DNA of 64,000 nt. Source: an uncultured Actinomycetes bacterium (GTDB lineage Bacteria > Actinomycetota > Actinomycetes > Nanopelagicales > Nanopelagicaceae). Below, in pieces: positions 1 to 10,787 of the stretch (position 1 is its first letter; every line of letters starts with the position of its first letter). The translations under genes were made by a program, and so were the position numbers. The notes beneath the pieces were generated by a model. That model ran no database searches. It was not told the origin of the DNA and saw nothing but the letters and a program-made list of their open reading frames with translations. The stretch covers positions 57,026 to 121,025 of the forward strand of contig CAILXX010000017.1 of NCBI GenBank assembly GCA_903838295.1. The letters are read 5' to 3'.

Positions 1-457
1 CCTCTGCTTTCAAAGATTTGAATTCGATTTCTATTAGCGCACGGTTGACAGTGCTAAATTCGACTTCGTCGCCATCGATGGTAACCGCGGTATTTGTCAG
101 CTCTCCGATACGTCCCTTAATTATGGATCCCTCATTTAGCGTAATTTCTACGAGGCGGCCATGGTTTTTCTTCCAGTGTCTTGGCAATGTAAGTGGCCGT
201 TCTATCCCGGGTGAAGTAACTTCTAAAGTAAATGGGGTGCTTCCTAATTCAGGAAGATTTTCGAGGATATCGGAGATGGCCTTGGTAACTATTGTTACTT
301 GATCCAGGTTGAGATGGGCTTCGCTATCTATGACAACGGTAAGAGTTTTTGGAGAGCCACCTAATAAAGTAACTTCTTCGAGAAAATTGCCAGACCCTTC
401 AATAATCGGGGTTATCGCTTGCTTTATCGCGTCTATGACGTCGATGGCTGGGCTCAT
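1..457 (-). CDS. rimP: Ribosome maturation factor RimP (3' end beyond window)
   Basis: RimP assists late assembly of the 30S subunit in the cytoplasm. About 152 codons are visible from ATG at 457 and the frame runs off the left edge, so the C-terminus is missing. The read protein carries the family hallmark EVTSPGIERPLT followed by RHWKKNHGR in its middle. It lies 21 bp downstream of the permease gene on the same strand, at the end of the proS block. In actinobacteria rimP usually leads into nusA-infB, which would lie further left. The family call is secure from the motif; the full length cannot be seen. Confidence 0.93.
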   Translation of the reverse strand, partial: MSPAIDVIDAIKQAITPIIEGSGNFLEEVTLLGGSPKTLTVVIDSEAHLNLDQVTIVTKAISDILENLPELGSTPFTLEVTSPGIERPLTLPRHWKKNHGRLVEITLNEGSIIKGRIGELTNTAVTIDGDEVEFSTVNRALIEIEFKSLKAE

Positions 458-478
458 TGCTGGCTCACTTTCCGCTAT

Positions 479-1246
479 TTAGTTGTAGACCCAATCATAA
501 CTCAACTTCGCGATCAGAGCTGCAACCACAAAGAGGAAAACCTTGCGCACTAGCGGGGACCCACCTTTGATCGCCAATCGTGAACCGATCAATGCACCTG
601 CAACATTTGCTACCGCAAGGGCCAATCCAAGACGCCACCACATATGGCCACTGATCTGGAAGGTCACTATCGCTCCAAAATTGGTCGCGATGTTGACCAT
701 CTTTGCAGTTGCAGAAGCCTTCAAGAATTCGTATCCCACGATTACAACCAAGATGAAGACCAAAATTGTTCCAGTACCAGGTCCAAAAATTCCATCGTAA
801 AAACCGATGAGCAATCCGCATCCTGCGACAATTAATTGACGTGTGCGATGGGTATGCCGAATCCTTTCACTGATCCCTAACTCCGGTTTACGCCAGGTAT
901 AAACTCCCACAACCACCAACAAGGTGAGAATCAGCGGATGAAATACTGACGTTGGGAAGCGCGCAGCCAAGTGGGCGCCGGTCACCGACCCAATGAGCGC
1001 TGGGATCGCCATCGCCACCGTTAACTTAAGATCGGGCCTCACTTTCTTAAAATACGAAGCAGCCGCTACGGAAGTTCCAAATATCGAAGGAATCTTATTT
1101 GTTCCCAAAATCATCGGGATCGGTTTATTTGAGATACCTATCAATAGCGCCGGCAATTGGACTAATCCCCCACCACCTGCAACCGCATCCACAAAGCCAG
1201 CAAAGCCAGCGGCAAGGGCCAAGAAGAGAAAATTTGCTATCGACAT
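479..1246 (-). CDS. TSUP family (TauE/SafE) membrane permease
   Basis: A 255-residue integral membrane protein with about eight hydrophobic segments. It has the two-halved layout of the TSUP family, with glycine-rich motifs GFVDAVAGGGGLVQLPAL near residue 15 and GFYDGIFGPGTGT near residue 150. Family members export or import sulfite, sulfonates or other organic anions; the substrate cannot be read from sequence. I chose the ATG at 1246 over an immediately preceding TTG that abuts the proS stop codon. It is sandwiched between proS and rimP with almost no spacing, so it is probably cotranscribed with them, but that says nothing about its substrate. Confidence 0.85.
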   Translation of the reverse strand: MSIANFLFLALAAGFAGFVDAVAGGGGLVQLPALLIGISNKPIPMILGTNKIPSIFGTSVAAASYFKKVRPDLKLTVAMAIPALIGSVTGAHLAARFPTSVFHPLILTLLVVVGVYTWRKPELGISERIRHTHRTRQLIVAGCGLLIGFYDGIFGPGTGTILVFILVVIVGYEFLKASATAKMVNIATNFGAIVTFQISGHMWWRLGLALAVANVAGALIGSRLAIKGGSPLVRKVFLFVVAALIAKLSYDWVYN

Positions 1247-1249
1247 CAA

Positions 1250-2977
1250 TTAGGAATTAAGAGTAGAAAGAATTTCTTGAACAGCAGAATCGGAGGCAAA
1301 TTCGAACTTGTCCCCGCTGTTGCGGATACGAAATTCGATATTCCCTTCGGCCAATCCCTTACCCACAATTACAATAAATGGAATTCCTATTAATTCGGCA
1401 TCTTTAAACTTAACACCGGCGCTTGCTTCACGTCGATCATCAAAGAGCACTGTCAGGCCAGCTGCTTCTAAATCAATCGCTAATTTTTCAGCGTAGGCAA
1501 AGATGGAATCATCTTTACCCGCAGCCACAAGGTGAATTTGCGCTGGCGCAATTTCGCGCGGCCAATTCAAACCGATTTCGTCATGAGTCTGCTCTGCCAC
1601 TGCTGCAACCGCACGCGAAACACCAATGCCATATGAACCCATCGTCACAACTTGAGCTTTACCATTTTGATCCAAAACAGTAAGTCCAAGAGCCTGCGCA
1701 TATTTGCGACCAAGTTGGAAAATATGCCCGATTTCGATTGCTCGATCGATAACAACTGGTGCGCTACATGAAGGACATGAATCCCCAGCCTTTACTTCGG
1801 CTGACTCAACGAAAGATATAGCTTTGAAGTCCCGTCCATGCACAGCAAAGCGAGCATGCTTGTTCTTCTCGTTGGCTCCAGTTATCCATGGTGAACCAAT
1901 CGTGATGCGTGGATCCGCATAAACTTTTATTCCGAACTTATCGGCATCTTGTGGACCTACATATCCCTTGACCAGACCAGGATATTTAGCAAAATCTTCA
2001 TCTTCAAAGAGGCGCAACTCTTTGACGCCAGCAAGATTTGCGCCAACGCGCTTGAGATCTACTTCTCGATCGCCAGGAACCAAAATCGCGATGGCTTGCC
2101 CATCGGCTATCAAGAGAACATTCTTCAATGTTTCGGCGCCTGTAATCGATGCACCAAACTTAGTATTGTATAGGTCGACCAAAGAGTCGATCGTAGGCGT
2201 GTTTGGAGAGTCAAAGACCTCCATAGCGCCAGGTTCTGAGCCAGAAAAAGGTTCAACTTTCGTAACCATCGCTTCGACATTTGCGGCAAAGCCACATTTT
2301 TCGCAGAGAACATATGTGTCTTCGCCGGTCGTGCAAGGCGCCAAGAACTCCTCTGACTTAGATCCACCCATTGCGCCAGACATTGCAGAGACTATGTTGA
2401 ATTCCAAGCCAAGCCGATTAAATGTCTTTATGTAAGCATCACGGTGGCGTTGGTAAGAAAGTTCTAGCCCCGCATCATCGACATCAAATGAATATGAATC
2501 TTTCATAACGAATTCACGGCCACGAATAATTCCACTACGAGGACGAGGTTCGTCGCGATACTTAGTTTGAATCTGATAAATCGACAAAGGCAAATCTTTA
2601 TAGGAAGAGAATTCGCCCTTGACCATCAAGGTAAACATCTCTTCATGAGTTGGGCCGAGCAGGTAGTCATTACCCTTGCGATCCTTAAGTCGAAATAGAT
2701 CTGGTCCATACTCTGTCCATCGATTGGTCTCTTCGTACGGCTCGCGTGGAAGTAATGATGGAAAGTGAACCTCTTGAAAACCAGCGGCATCCATCTCCTC
2801 GCGGATAACTTTCTCAATATTTCGATATGTGATGTAACCAAGTGGAAGCCACGAATAAATACCTGCTGCAATTCGGCGAACATACCCAGCACGAACCAAG
2901 AGTCGATGGCTAGCAACTTCGGCATCGGAAGGATCATCACGAAGTGTGCGGAGCAAAAGAGTGGACATTCGCAACAT
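1250..2977 (-). CDS. proS: Proline--tRNA ligase
   Basis: Class II aminoacyl-tRNA synthetase that charges tRNA-Pro in the cytoplasm. At 575 residues it matches the bacterial type with an editing insertion. Motif 2 is visible as YRDEPRPRSGIIRGREFVMK (about residues 141-160), motif 3 as GSYGIGVSRAVAAVAEQ (about residue 450), and the C-terminal anticodon-binding domain follows. The insertion between motifs 2 and 3 is the domain that deacylates Ala-tRNA-Pro in this family. It starts with ATG; a second ATG three codons later is possible. It is 38 bp downstream of ispG on the same strand. I see no T-box in that gap. Confidence 0.97.
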   Translation of the reverse strand: MLRMSTLLLRTLRDDPSDAEVASHRLLVRAGYVRRIAAGIYSWLPLGYITYRNIEKVIREEMDAAGFQEVHFPSLLPREPYEETNRWTEYGPDLFRLKDRKGNDYLLGPTHEEMFTLMVKGEFSSYKDLPLSIYQIQTKYRDEPRPRSGIIRGREFVMKDSYSFDVDDAGLELSYQRHRDAYIKTFNRLGLEFNIVSAMSGAMGGSKSEEFLAPCTTGEDTYVLCEKCGFAANVEAMVTKVEPFSGSEPGAMEVFDSPNTPTIDSLVDLYNTKFGASITGAETLKNVLLIADGQAIAILVPGDREVDLKRVGANLAGVKELRLFEDEDFAKYPGLVKGYVGPQDADKFGIKVYADPRITIGSPWITGANEKNKHARFAVHGRDFKAISFVESAEVKAGDSCPSCSAPVVIDRAIEIGHIFQLGRKYAQALGLTVLDQNGKAQVVTMGSYGIGVSRAVAAVAEQTHDEIGLNWPREIAPAQIHLVAAGKDDSIFAYAEKLAIDLEAAGLTVLFDDRREASAGVKFKDAELIGIPFIVIVGKGLAEGNIEFRIRNSGDKFEFASDSAVQEILSTLNS

Positions 2978-3015
2978 GCGAGAACCCTATCTAAGGAATG
3001 AAAAAGCGATGACCT

Positions 3016-4167
3016 TTACAGTCCGTTGACCGTTGGAGAACCTGATGCCACGCCTGCGGCTGCCATCTCGTCAGCAAGGCGATTGGCTTCAAAAATCAAA
3101 GTTTCTACGATCTCGGCCTCCGGAACCGTTTTAATGACTTCTCCTCTAACGAAGATCTGGCCTTTCCCATTTCCGGATGCGACGCCAAGGTCGGCTTCGC
3201 GAGCCTCGCCAGGTCCATTAACGACGCAACCCATGACCGCCACACGTAATGGCACGGTCATTCCCTGTAATCCAGCCTGCACTTTCTCCGCCAAAGAATA
3301 AACATCTACTTGGGCTCGGCCACAAGAAGGGCAGGAAACTATCTCTAATTTACGTTGACGTAAATTCAAAGATTCAAGGATCGAGATACCAACCTTCACC
3401 TCTTCAACCGGAGGAGCAGAGAGTGAGACGCGGATCGTGTCACCAATACCTTCTGCCAACAAGATCGCAAATGCGGTCGCCGATTTGATGGTTCCTTGAA
3501 ATATTGGACCAGCTTCTGTGACTCCAAGGTGTAATGGATAATCACACTTTGAGGCGAGCAATCGATAAGCATTCACCATGGTCACGGGATCATGATGCTT
3601 GACAGAGATTTTGATATCAGAGAATCCATGCTCTTCGAACAAAGATGCTTCCCAAAGCGCAGATTCAGCCAGCGCTTCTGGAGTCGCCTTGCCGTATTTT
3701 GCTAATAGACGAGGATCTAAAGAACCTGCATTTACACCAATGCGAATTGGGATTCCGGCATCGCCTGCGGCCTTTGCGACCTCTTTAACCTTGTCATCAA
3801 ATTGCTTAATATTGCCGGGATTTACTCGGACAGCTGCGCATCCTGCATCGATAGCCGCAAAAATATACTTCGGTTGAAAATGAATATCAGCGATTACCGG
3901 AATCTGTGATTTCTTAGCGATCGCCTTAAGTGCATCCGCATCATCTTGACTTGGGACTGCGACTCGAACAATCTGACAACCAGAAGCTGTTAATTCGGCG
4001 ATCTGCTGCAACGTGGCATTTACATCTGCGGTCAACGTAGTACACATCGACTGGACACTTACTGGAGCATCTCCACCAACAAGAACGCTACCGACTTTGA
4101 GCTGCTTGCTCTTTCGACGTGGTGAGAGAACTGGCGGTGGCGCTGAAGGAATTCCGAGATCAACCAT
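3016..4167 (-). CDS. ispG: 4-hydroxy-3-methylbut-2-enyl diphosphate synthase (IspG)
   Basis: Iron-sulfur enzyme of the MEP isoprenoid pathway that converts MEcPP to HMBPP. It is 383 residues long. The TIM-barrel half contains VSVQSMCTT and VADIHFQPK. The cluster cysteines are seen as CPSCGR near residue 282 and in [10 protein letters not shown] near residue 315. It starts at ATG 4167, 19 bp downstream of rseP. Dxr, two genes upstream, catalyses the first committed step of the same pathway. Confidence 0.97.
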   Translation of the reverse strand: MVDLGIPSAPPPVLSPRRKSKQLKVGSVLVGGDAPVSVQSMCTTLTADVNATLQQIAELTASGCQIVRVAVPSQDDADALKAIAKKSQIPVIADIHFQPKYIFAAIDAGCAAVRVNPGNIKQFDDKVKEVAKAAGDAGIPIRIGVNAGSLDPRLLAKYGKATPEALAESALWEASLFEEHGFSDIKISVKHHDPVTMVNAYRLLASKCDYPLHLGVTEAGPIFQGTIKSATAFAILLAEGIGDTIRVSLSAPPVEEVKVGISILESLNLRQRKLEIVSCPSCGRAQVDVYSLAEKVQAGLQGMTVPLRVAVMGCVVNGPGEAREADLGVASGNGKGQIFVRGEVIKTVPEAEIVETLIFEANRLADEMAAAGVASGSPTVNGL

Positions 4168-4186
4168 GGCGTTATTCTGCCTTAAA

Positions 4187-5377
4187 TTAGAGGTTGAAGT
4201 GCACTGGATTGAAGATGTCAGCTGCCAAGAGCATCAATGAGAGCCCCACCAACAGGACAAAGACCACAATTGTGATCGGCGTCAGTACTTGAAGATCCAC
4301 CGGCGATGGTTCGGGCAGTCCACGGCGTCGTGCGCGCGAGCGGCGAAAACCATCCACCAACGCGACCGCCATATGGCCGCCATCTAAGGGAAGAAGTGGC
4401 AATAAGTTAAATATTCCAACAAAAATATTCAAACTGGCAATAATGAGCAGGAAGGTTTCAACCTTCTTTCCGGTGCTCATGTAACTGTTTCCAGCTGTTG
4501 CGGCCGATGCTTGGGCAACTCCCACAACACCAACGAGCCCATACGGATCACGCTTTGCACCCATGAAAGTTTGGCGGAAGAGCGCTGGCACCTTGGTTGG
4601 GATCGAGATCAGACTTGTGACGCTGGTCGAGAAGAGATTCCAGCTAAGTGCACCTGTGTCTTTTGTCGCAGTAATAAAACTTTCTCGTTGCAGACCCACC
4701 TTGCTCATGATTCCAAGCATTCCAATTGTCTTTCCATCGATAACTTCGGTTGCAGGGATAACAGTGATTGCTAATTTTTCTGATCCTCGTTGGAGAACTA
4801 ATGCAACTGGCTTGCCCGCGGATGCTCGTATGATCAGAATATCCTTGCTCCAGTCAACAACTTTTTCACCATTCACAGAGAGGATGCGATCCCCGGGTTT
4901 AAGCCCCGCGCTAAGTGCAGGAGAGAGTGGGGCAGAAGAAGCGCATGGTTTTGATGACGTAGTTAAGCAGGGAAGCACTTGCTCAATTACCGGCTGAATA
5001 GCCTGTACGCCGATTCCTATAAAAATAATAAAGATTAGAAGAAAACCAAGAAGAAAATGGGTGAATGATCCAGCGCCAAGAACAATTAGTCTGCGTGGAG
5101 TTGAGGCCCTAATAAATGCTCGTGGCTCATCCTCTGTAGAAAGTTGCTCATGTGTGGACATACCAACGATTCGACAATAACCGCCAGCGGGAATCGCTTT
5201 AATGCCAAATTCGGTCTCCCCACGTTGGAAAGACCAGAGTTTTGTTCCAAAGCCCAGAAAGAATTCGGTTACCTTCATGCCAAATTTCTTTGCAGTTAAA
5301 AAATGACCAAATTCATGAATCATCACCGACATGAGTAGCGCTACAACAAAGGCAAGGACTCCTAATACTTTCAACAT
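4187..5377 (-). CDS. rseP: Site-2 intramembrane zinc metalloprotease (RseP/Rip1)
   Basis: Membrane-embedded protease of the S2P family that cuts transmembrane substrates, typically anti-sigma factors. The zinc motif HEFGH is at residues 21-25 in the first membrane helix. A PDZ domain follows (core [19 protein letters not shown]), and the third zinc ligand motif LPLDGGH lies near residue 340. Length is 396 residues. Its ATG directly abuts the stop of dxr (TAAATG), so the two genes are probably translationally coupled. The dxr-rseP-ispG order is conserved in actinobacteria. The natural substrates cannot be inferred here. Confidence 0.95.
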   Translation of the reverse strand: MLKVLGVLAFVVALLMSVMIHEFGHFLTAKKFGMKVTEFFLGFGTKLWSFQRGETEFGIKAIPAGGYCRIVGMSTHEQLSTEDEPRAFIRASTPRRLIVLGAGSFTHFLLGFLLIFIIFIGIGVQAIQPVIEQVLPCLTTSSKPCASSAPLSPALSAGLKPGDRILSVNGEKVVDWSKDILIIRASAGKPVALVLQRGSEKLAITVIPATEVIDGKTIGMLGIMSKVGLQRESFITATKDTGALSWNLFSTSVTSLISIPTKVPALFRQTFMGAKRDPYGLVGVVGVAQASAATAGNSYMSTGKKVETFLLIIASLNIFVGIFNLLPLLPLDGGHMAVALVDGFRRSRARRRGLPEPSPVDLQVLTPITIVVFVLLVGLSLMLLAADIFNPVHFNL

Positions 5378-6529
5378 TTATTTTCTACTTTCTGAAACTA
5401 ATGTGCGTGCCACGGTACGAGCATCTTCTTCTATTGCACTGACATCAGCAAAATCTCGCGGTGGGGTATCTCCTAATGAGTCGAATTTAAGGGCGGTTTG
5501 CGAAACTACTTGTACGATCGAAGTAAAAGAAAGGTCACCACGAATAAAAGACTCCACCGCTACTTCGTTAGCCGCATTAAAAACTGCAGGCAATCCCCCG
5601 CCACGCGCACCACAATGGCGAGCCAAATTGATGGCTGGGAATCGATTTTCATCAATCGGTGCAAAATTCCATGTATGTGGCTTGCTCCAGTCGATTGGTT
5701 GGGTGGCATGTGCTGTCCGATACGGAGCACTTAGAGCATAGGCAATAGGGCCTTTCATATTCGGTGGGCTCGCCTGCGCAATAGTTGCTCCATCAAAAAA
5801 TTCAACCATCGAGTGAACAACTGACTGGGGATGTATAACAGCTTCAATGCGATCATAGGGAAGATCAAATAAATAATGTGCTTCGATAATCTCAAGTCCC
5901 TTGTTTACCAAGGTTGCCGAGTTGATGGTGACAACCGGACCCATCGCCCAAGTCGGGTGTGCCAGCGCCTGCGCCAGGGTGACATTCTCTAAATTAGTCT
6001 GGTCTCTAAAGGCGCCGCCGCTAGCAGTTAAAATCGCGCGCTTTACTTCACTCTTCCTGCCCGCGAGAAAACATTGGTATAGAGCACTATGTTCGGAGTC
6101 GACTGGAATTAGTTTATCTAGTCCAAATGCAGTCACTAAATTACCACCGGCAACCAAGGACTCCTTGTTGGCCAATGCAACTTTGTTGCCTGCGGCAAGC
6201 GCCGAAAGCGTCGGGGCTAATCCAATAGAGCCGCTAATCCCGTTAAGTACGATGTCACAACTCATTGCGGCTAATTCTGATGATGCCGCTGATCCATCAA
6301 TAACTTGGATATCCCCTGCGAGTTCTCTGGTAGAGGCGCCGAAATCACTCACTGCAATAATTGGAACTCCGAAGGTTCGGGCTTGTTCGATAAGCAACGG
6401 AATATTCTTTCCACCACCACTCAATCCAATTACTTTAAATTTATCTGGATTAGCAGCAACTACTTCCAGCGCCTGCAGACCAATCGAACCGGTTGACCCC
6501 AAGATGACAATTTCACGTAGGGCGGCCAT
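5378..6529 (-). CDS. dxr: 1-deoxy-D-xylulose 5-phosphate reductoisomerase
   Basis: NADPH-dependent enzyme making MEP from DXP, the first committed step of the MEP isoprenoid pathway. Length is 383 residues. The nucleotide-binding motif GSTGSIG is at residues 11-17. Catalytic-domain hallmarks include PVDSEHSALYQC, the LTASGGAFRD loop, and HPTWAMGPVVTINSATLVNK. The start ATG is clear, with rlmN ending 15 bp upstream. Confidence 0.97.
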   Translation of the reverse strand: MAALREIVILGSTGSIGLQALEVVAANPDKFKVIGLSGGGKNIPLLIEQARTFGVPIIAVSDFGASTRELAGDIQVIDGSAASSELAAMSCDIVLNGISGSIGLAPTLSALAAGNKVALANKESLVAGGNLVTAFGLDKLIPVDSEHSALYQCFLAGRKSEVKRAILTASGGAFRDQTNLENVTLAQALAHPTWAMGPVVTINSATLVNKGLEIIEAHYLFDLPYDRIEAVIHPQSVVHSMVEFFDGATIAQASPPNMKGPIAYALSAPYRTAHATQPIDWSKPHTWNFAPIDENRFPAINLARHCGARGGGLPAVFNAANEVAVESFIRGDLSFTSIVQVVSQTALKFDSLGDTPPRDFADVSAIEEDARTVARTLVSESRK

Positions 6530-6543
6530 GTGCCTATCTTCCC

Positions 6544-7698
6544 CTATTTACTATCCGTTGCACCATTCGGTTCCGGTGAACGCTCTGCAGCGGCAAGTTG
6601 ACCACACGCACCATCAATTTCACGACCTCGGGTATCCCTTACGGTGACGGGAACTCCGTAACCTTCAAGAATCTGTACAAATGTGGCTTCATCCGTCGAT
6701 CGCGACGCAGTCCATTTTGAACCAGGAGTTGGATTAAGTGGAATCAAATTTACATGTGCATTTCTATTTTTAAGCAGGCGACCAAGTAAATCCGAACGCC
6801 AAGCCTGGTCATTGATGTCTCGAATCATTGCGTATTCGATCGAATAGCGACGCCCGGTCTTGTTTGCATAATTATCAGCTGCTGTTAAGACTTCTTTAAC
6901 ATTCCAGCGCGAGTTGATGGGAACCAATGTATCTCGGAGTTCATCATCTGGAGTATGCAATGAGACAGCCAACGTAATAGGGAGATCTTCCTTCATAAGT
7001 TTTTCGATGCCACTTACTAATCCGACAGTGGAGACTGTTACAGAGCGGGCACCGATTCCAAGGCCATCTGGCGCAGGGGCTGTGATGTTACGAACGGCAC
7101 GCATCACCGCGTTGTAATTAGCAAGTGGCTCCCCCATACCCATAAAGACAACATTTGAAAGACGAGTTGGTCCACCAGGTAGATCACCGTTTGCACAAGT
7201 ACGAGCAGCCGCAACAACTTGTGCTGTGATCTCACCAGCCGTCAGATTGCGAGTGAGTCCGGCTTGGCCAGTTGCACAGAAAGGACAATTCATTCCACAC
7301 CCTGCTTGAGAGGAGACGCATACTGTTGTCCGATCGCTGTAACGCATAAGCACGCTCTCAACTAAGACGCCATCATGTAAACGCCACAAATCTTTACGCG
7401 TCGTTCCACCATCACACTCAACTGTCCGAACTAATGTCATTAGCTTTGGCGTAAATTTTTCAGCCATCAAAGAGCGCATCTCTTTAGGAATATCTGTCCA
7501 CGTTTGCGTATCATCATTAAAATGCGTGAAGAAGTGAGTTGCCACTTGATTGGCACGAAAAGCTGGAATTCCCAGTTCAAGAGCTAATTCTTTACGGCCC
7601 GCTGGGTCCAAATCTGCAAAATGCTTAGGGGGCTTGACTCTTTGTTTGGGCTCATCGAAGACTAGCTTCAAGGCATCCGGTTGAATTTTCTCACTCAT
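6544..7698 (-). CDS. rlmN: Dual-specificity 23S rRNA/tRNA adenine C2 methyltransferase RlmN
   Basis: Radical-SAM methyltransferase acting on A2503 of 23S rRNA and A37 of some tRNAs. Length is 384 residues. The iron-sulfur cysteines are C134, C138 and C141 in the motif CGMNCPFC. The extra catalytic cysteine near the C-terminus lies in GACGQLAA. The GMGEPLANY motif typical of RlmN is also present. It lies 15 bp downstream of cdsA and continues the conserved frr-cdsA-rlmN-dxr run. Confidence 0.97.
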   Translation of the reverse strand: MSEKIQPDALKLVFDEPKQRVKPPKHFADLDPAGRKELALELGIPAFRANQVATHFFTHFNDDTQTWTDIPKEMRSLMAEKFTPKLMTLVRTVECDGGTTRKDLWRLHDGVLVESVLMRYSDRTTVCVSSQAGCGMNCPFCATGQAGLTRNLTAGEITAQVVAAARTCANGDLPGGPTRLSNVVFMGMGEPLANYNAVMRAVRNITAPAPDGLGIGARSVTVSTVGLVSGIEKLMKEDLPITLAVSLHTPDDELRDTLVPINSRWNVKEVLTAADNYANKTGRRYSIEYAMIRDINDQAWRSDLLGRLLKNRNAHVNLIPLNPTPGSKWTASRSTDEATFVQILEGYGVPVTVRDTRGREIDGACGQLAAAERSPEPNGATDSK

Positions 7699-7713
7699 GA
7701 TCGATTAGCTCTC

Positions 7714-8562
7714 TTATAACTTGAAGTGATGTATGAGTTCGAATACGAACCAGACGGATGGTGCAGTAAAGAGCAATGAATCAACGCGGTCTAATACCCC
7801 ACCGTGTCCAGGGAGCATCGATCCCATATCTTTTAGATGCATATCTCTCTTGAGAGCTGACTCAATAAGGTCCCCGCATGTTGCAGTCACGACACCCATG
7901 ACTCCGATAATTGCTCCAAGCCACCAGCTATCTTTCAAAATATAATAGAAGACCAGCGATGCTCCAATAGTTGTAAACACAATTGCACCAGCCAAACCCT
8001 CCCACGTCTTCTTTGGGCTGATCAAAGGCGCAAGTGGATGCTTTCCGAAGAGGACTCCTGAAAAATAGGCGAAGGTATCGTTGCAGCTGACTAGAACAAC
8101 AAGAGTCAAAATCTTTTTTATTGGATCAGAATCATGGGCAAGTAAGAGTATGAAACCTGCAAGAAAGGGAATATAAAAGATCGCAAAAACTGCCGCAGTC
8201 GATCGCTTGACAAAATCTTTAGGAGAACGAAGCAATAGAAAGACCATGACATTAGGAATAGCAACTGCCGTGGCGATTGTAAGGCCCGTTAATTTTCCAA
8301 ACCAGGTTGCACCCAGCAGCGCTGTCGCGGCGAGATATAACAAGATTTCTGGAATAACGATTCCACCAGAATTGTAAGCTCTGACAATTTCTCTGATTGC
8401 TAAGAGCATTACTACCCATACAAAGAGCGCAAAAATTACTGGATTGATCTCGATCGCGCCAAAGACGATCGCCAATATTGCAACGGAGACGGCTACTGAA
8501 GGAAGAAGTTTTCTACCAGCCCTCTTATTGATTGCGTCATTGATCGAATGCAGGTCATCCAT
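7714..8562 (-). CDS. cdsA: Phosphatidate cytidylyltransferase
   Basis: Membrane enzyme that makes CDP-diacylglycerol from phosphatidic acid and CTP, the precursor of membrane phospholipids. It is 282 residues long with about eight hydrophobic segments. The family signature sits near the C-terminus: GDLIESALKRDMHLKDMG, then LPGHGGVLDRVDS. It starts at ATG 8562, 22 bp after frr. Confidence 0.96.
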   Translation of the reverse strand: MDDLHSINDAINKRAGRKLLPSVAVSVAILAIVFGAIEINPVIFALFVWVVMLLAIREIVRAYNSGGIVIPEILLYLAATALLGATWFGKLTGLTIATAVAIPNVMVFLLLRSPKDFVKRSTAAVFAIFYIPFLAGFILLLAHDSDPIKKILTLVVLVSCNDTFAYFSGVLFGKHPLAPLISPKKTWEGLAGAIVFTTIGASLVFYYILKDSWWLGAIIGVMGVVTATCGDLIESALKRDMHLKDMGSMLPGHGGVLDRVDSLLFTAPSVWFVFELIHHFKL

Positions 8563-8584
8563 GGCTATTGAGAGTCTTCGGGTT

Positions 8585-9148
8585 TTAGACCTCGAGGAGC
8601 TCGGACTCCTTGTGTTTCAAGAGTTCATCAATCTTGGCAACATGATCGGTCGTAATCTTCTCTAACTCTTTCTCGGCACGAGCAACATCATCCTTGCCGA
8701 TATCGCCATCCTTTTCGAGTTTTTCCATCGCCTCTTTAGATGTTCGGCGAATATTACGGATAGAAATGCGGGAATCTTCGGCCTTGGTCCTAGCCACCTT
8801 AATAAAATCTTTGCGTCGCTCTTCTGTTAATTGTGGGAAGCTGACTCGGATTACTGCGCCATCGTTAGCGGGATTAACTCCAAGATCAGAGTCGCGAATC
8901 GCCTTTTCGATAGAAGCCATAGCTCCCTTGTCAAAGGGAGAAATAATCGCCATACGCGCTTCTGGAACCTGAAAGGTCGCAAGCTGAGCTAGAGGAGTAT
9001 AGGTGCCGTAATAATCCACCATGATCTTTTGGAACATTGCAGGATGCGCACGTCCGGTACGGATCGCGCCAAAGTCTTCTTTAGCCACTTCGACCGCTTT
9101 GCTCATCTTCTCGGAAGCATCAGCGAGTGCTGTAGGTAGGTCAGACAT
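8585..9148 (-). CDS. frr: Ribosome recycling factor
   Basis: Acts with EF-G to split post-termination ribosomes. Length is 187 residues, the usual size. Hallmarks are IRTGRAHPAMFQKIMVDYYG near the N-terminus and LTEERRKDFIKVA in the middle, followed by a long helical segment rich in charged residues. A good ribosome binding site (AAGGAG) precedes ATG 9148. It is the fourth gene in the rpsB-tsf-pyrH-frr run. Confidence 0.98.
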   Translation of the reverse strand: MSDLPTALADASEKMSKAVEVAKEDFGAIRTGRAHPAMFQKIMVDYYGTYTPLAQLATFQVPEARMAIISPFDKGAMASIEKAIRDSDLGVNPANDGAVIRVSFPQLTEERRKDFIKVARTKAEDSRISIRNIRRTSKEAMEKLEKDGDIGKDDVARAEKELEKITTDHVAKIDELLKHKESELLEV

Positions 9149-9193
9149 TTTGCTCCTTATTAATTATCCAGCAGTTCAGAATCAGTTTAAAAA

Positions 9194-9910
9194 CTATGAG
9201 ACAAGGGTACCAATGTCATCGCCACGTACTGCACGTGCAATATTTCCCTTGTTCTTCAGGTCAAATATCACGATGGGAAGTTTGTTCTCTCGGCATAAGC
9301 TAAAAGCCGCCGCATCCGCGACTGCAAGAGATTTGGCAATGACTTCATCAAAGCTGATGGAATCGTACTTAACCGCTTTGGGATCCTTTCGGGGATCTGC
9401 GCTATAGACACCATCGACGCCGCTCTTAGCGAGCAGCAAAGCTTCCGCTCCGATTTCCAGTGCCCGCTGAGCAGCAACCGTATCGGTAGTAAAGAATGGC
9501 ATTCCTGCACCGGCTCCAAAAATAACGACTCGGCCTTTTTCTAAATGACGAATCGAACGACGCGGAATATATGGCTCGGCAACTTGGCCCATGGTGATGG
9601 CAGTCTGCACGCGAGTGTCAATTCCCTCTTTTTCAAGAAAATCCTGGAGCGCCAAACAGTTCATTACTGTTCCAAGCATTCCCATGTAGTCAGCGCGAGC
9701 GCGATCCATACCGCGTTGTTGCAATTCTGCGCCACGGAAGTAATTACCCCCACCAACCACGATTGCTACCTGTACGCCACTGCGTACGACTTCTGCGATC
9801 TGTATAGCAATGTCACTTACGACATCCGGATCGACACCAATACCTTTTTCGCCACCAAAAACCTCGCCAGAAAGTTTAAGGAGCACTCGCTTATAACCAG
9901 TACGGGCCAT
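9194..9910 (-). CDS. pyrH: UMP kinase
   Basis: Hexameric bacterial UMP kinase that phosphorylates UMP to UDP; it belongs to the amino-acid kinase fold, not the NMP kinases. Length is 238 residues. Motifs are KLSGEVFGG at the N-terminus, [10 protein letters not shown] for the phosphate-binding loop, and [19 protein letters not shown]. It is preceded by AAGGAG and ATG, 43 bp downstream of tsf. Confidence 0.98.
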   Translation of the reverse strand: MARTGYKRVLLKLSGEVFGGEKGIGVDPDVVSDIAIQIAEVVRSGVQVAIVVGGGNYFRGAELQQRGMDRARADYMGMLGTVMNCLALQDFLEKEGIDTRVQTAITMGQVAEPYIPRRSIRHLEKGRVVIFGAGAGMPFFTTDTVAAQRALEIGAEALLLAKSGVDGVYSADPRKDPKAVKYDSISFDEVIAKSLAVADAAAFSLCRENKLPIVIFDLKNKGNIARAVRGDDIGTLVS

Positions 9911-9953
9911 AATGAGTGCTCCTTAATCTAGAACGAGAGTTTACTTGCTGAGA

Positions 9954-10784
9954 TTACTGTCCAACTCGGAAACGGTGAAACGCCGACACGGTGGTCTTCG
10001 CCTCATCCAAGATCTGCTGAACGGTCTTCTTCGCATCCTTAGCAAATGCCTGCTCTAGAAGGCTTACTTCCTTGACGAATCCGGTCACGCGACCTTCAAC
10101 AATCTTAGAGATTGATGCTTCTGGCTTGCCTTCATTGCGGGCGGTCTCTTCGGCAATACGACGTTCATTGGCAATTGCCTCAGCCGGGACAGAGTCACGG
10201 TTAACGTATTGAGGAGAGAAGGCAGCGATGTGCTGAGCGACATCTTTGCCAGCTTCTGGAGCTGCAACAGACATCTGTACAAGAACACCTACCTGAGGAG
10301 GCAGATCAGGACTTGTGCGGTGCAGGTAGAGAGCAACTGGTGAACCATCGAGAACCGCAATGCGGCGAAGTTCGATCTTCTCTCCCAATGTTGCATTACC
10401 TTCATCAACACGTGCCTGAACCGTTGCGCCAGTTGGAAGGGTCGATGCCAAGAAAGCATCTAGGTCCCCTAACTTGGATGCAAACAGGTGGTTTAGAAGT
10501 TCTTCTGCCAACTCTACGAAACGCTCACCCTTTGCGACAAAATCTGTTTCGCAATTGATTTCGAGCATTACGCCGACATTGCCTTCAGCTTTAGCAAGCA
10601 CTACTCCGTTAGAAGTAGTACGGCCTTCACGCTTTGTAACGCCCTTAAGACCCTTGACGCGAATGATATCGACAGCCTTTTGGTAATCGCCATCAGCCTC
10701 ATCTAGCGCCTTCTTACAATCAAGCATCCCCGCTGCTGTTGCTTCGCGCAGACGCTTTACATCTTCGGCTGTATAAGAAGCCAC
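9954..10784 (-). CDS. tsf: Elongation factor Ts
   Basis: Nucleotide exchange factor for EF-Tu. Length is 276 residues. The N-terminal UBA-like domain contains VKRLREATAAGMLDCKKAL. The core motif NCETDFVAKGERF, which contacts EF-Tu, lies near residue 80. It uses a GTG start at 10784, three bases downstream of the rpsB stop, so it is almost certainly cotranslated with rpsB. Confidence 0.98.
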   Translation of the reverse strand: MASYTAEDVKRLREATAAGMLDCKKALDEADGDYQKAVDIIRVKGLKGVTKREGRTTSNGVVLAKAEGNVGVMLEINCETDFVAKGERFVELAEELLNHLFASKLGDLDAFLASTLPTGATVQARVDEGNATLGEKIELRRIAVLDGSPVALYLHRTSPDLPPQVGVLVQMSVAAPEAGKDVAQHIAAFSPQYVNRDSVPAEAIANERRIAEETARNEGKPEASISKIVEGRVTGFVKEVSLLEQAFAKDAKKTVQQILDEAKTTVSAFHRFRVGQ

Positions 10785-10787
10785 GAA

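Noticed and set aside
2978..3015. T-box or other leader in front of proS, and likewise in front of valS (42833-42853)
   Set aside because: The gaps are 38 and 21 bp, too short for a T-box, and no hairpin is seen.
5901..6647. Plus-strand open frame of 248 codons
   Set aside because: It is the antisense of dxr and part of rlmN, both certain genes, and its translation has no recognisable domain.
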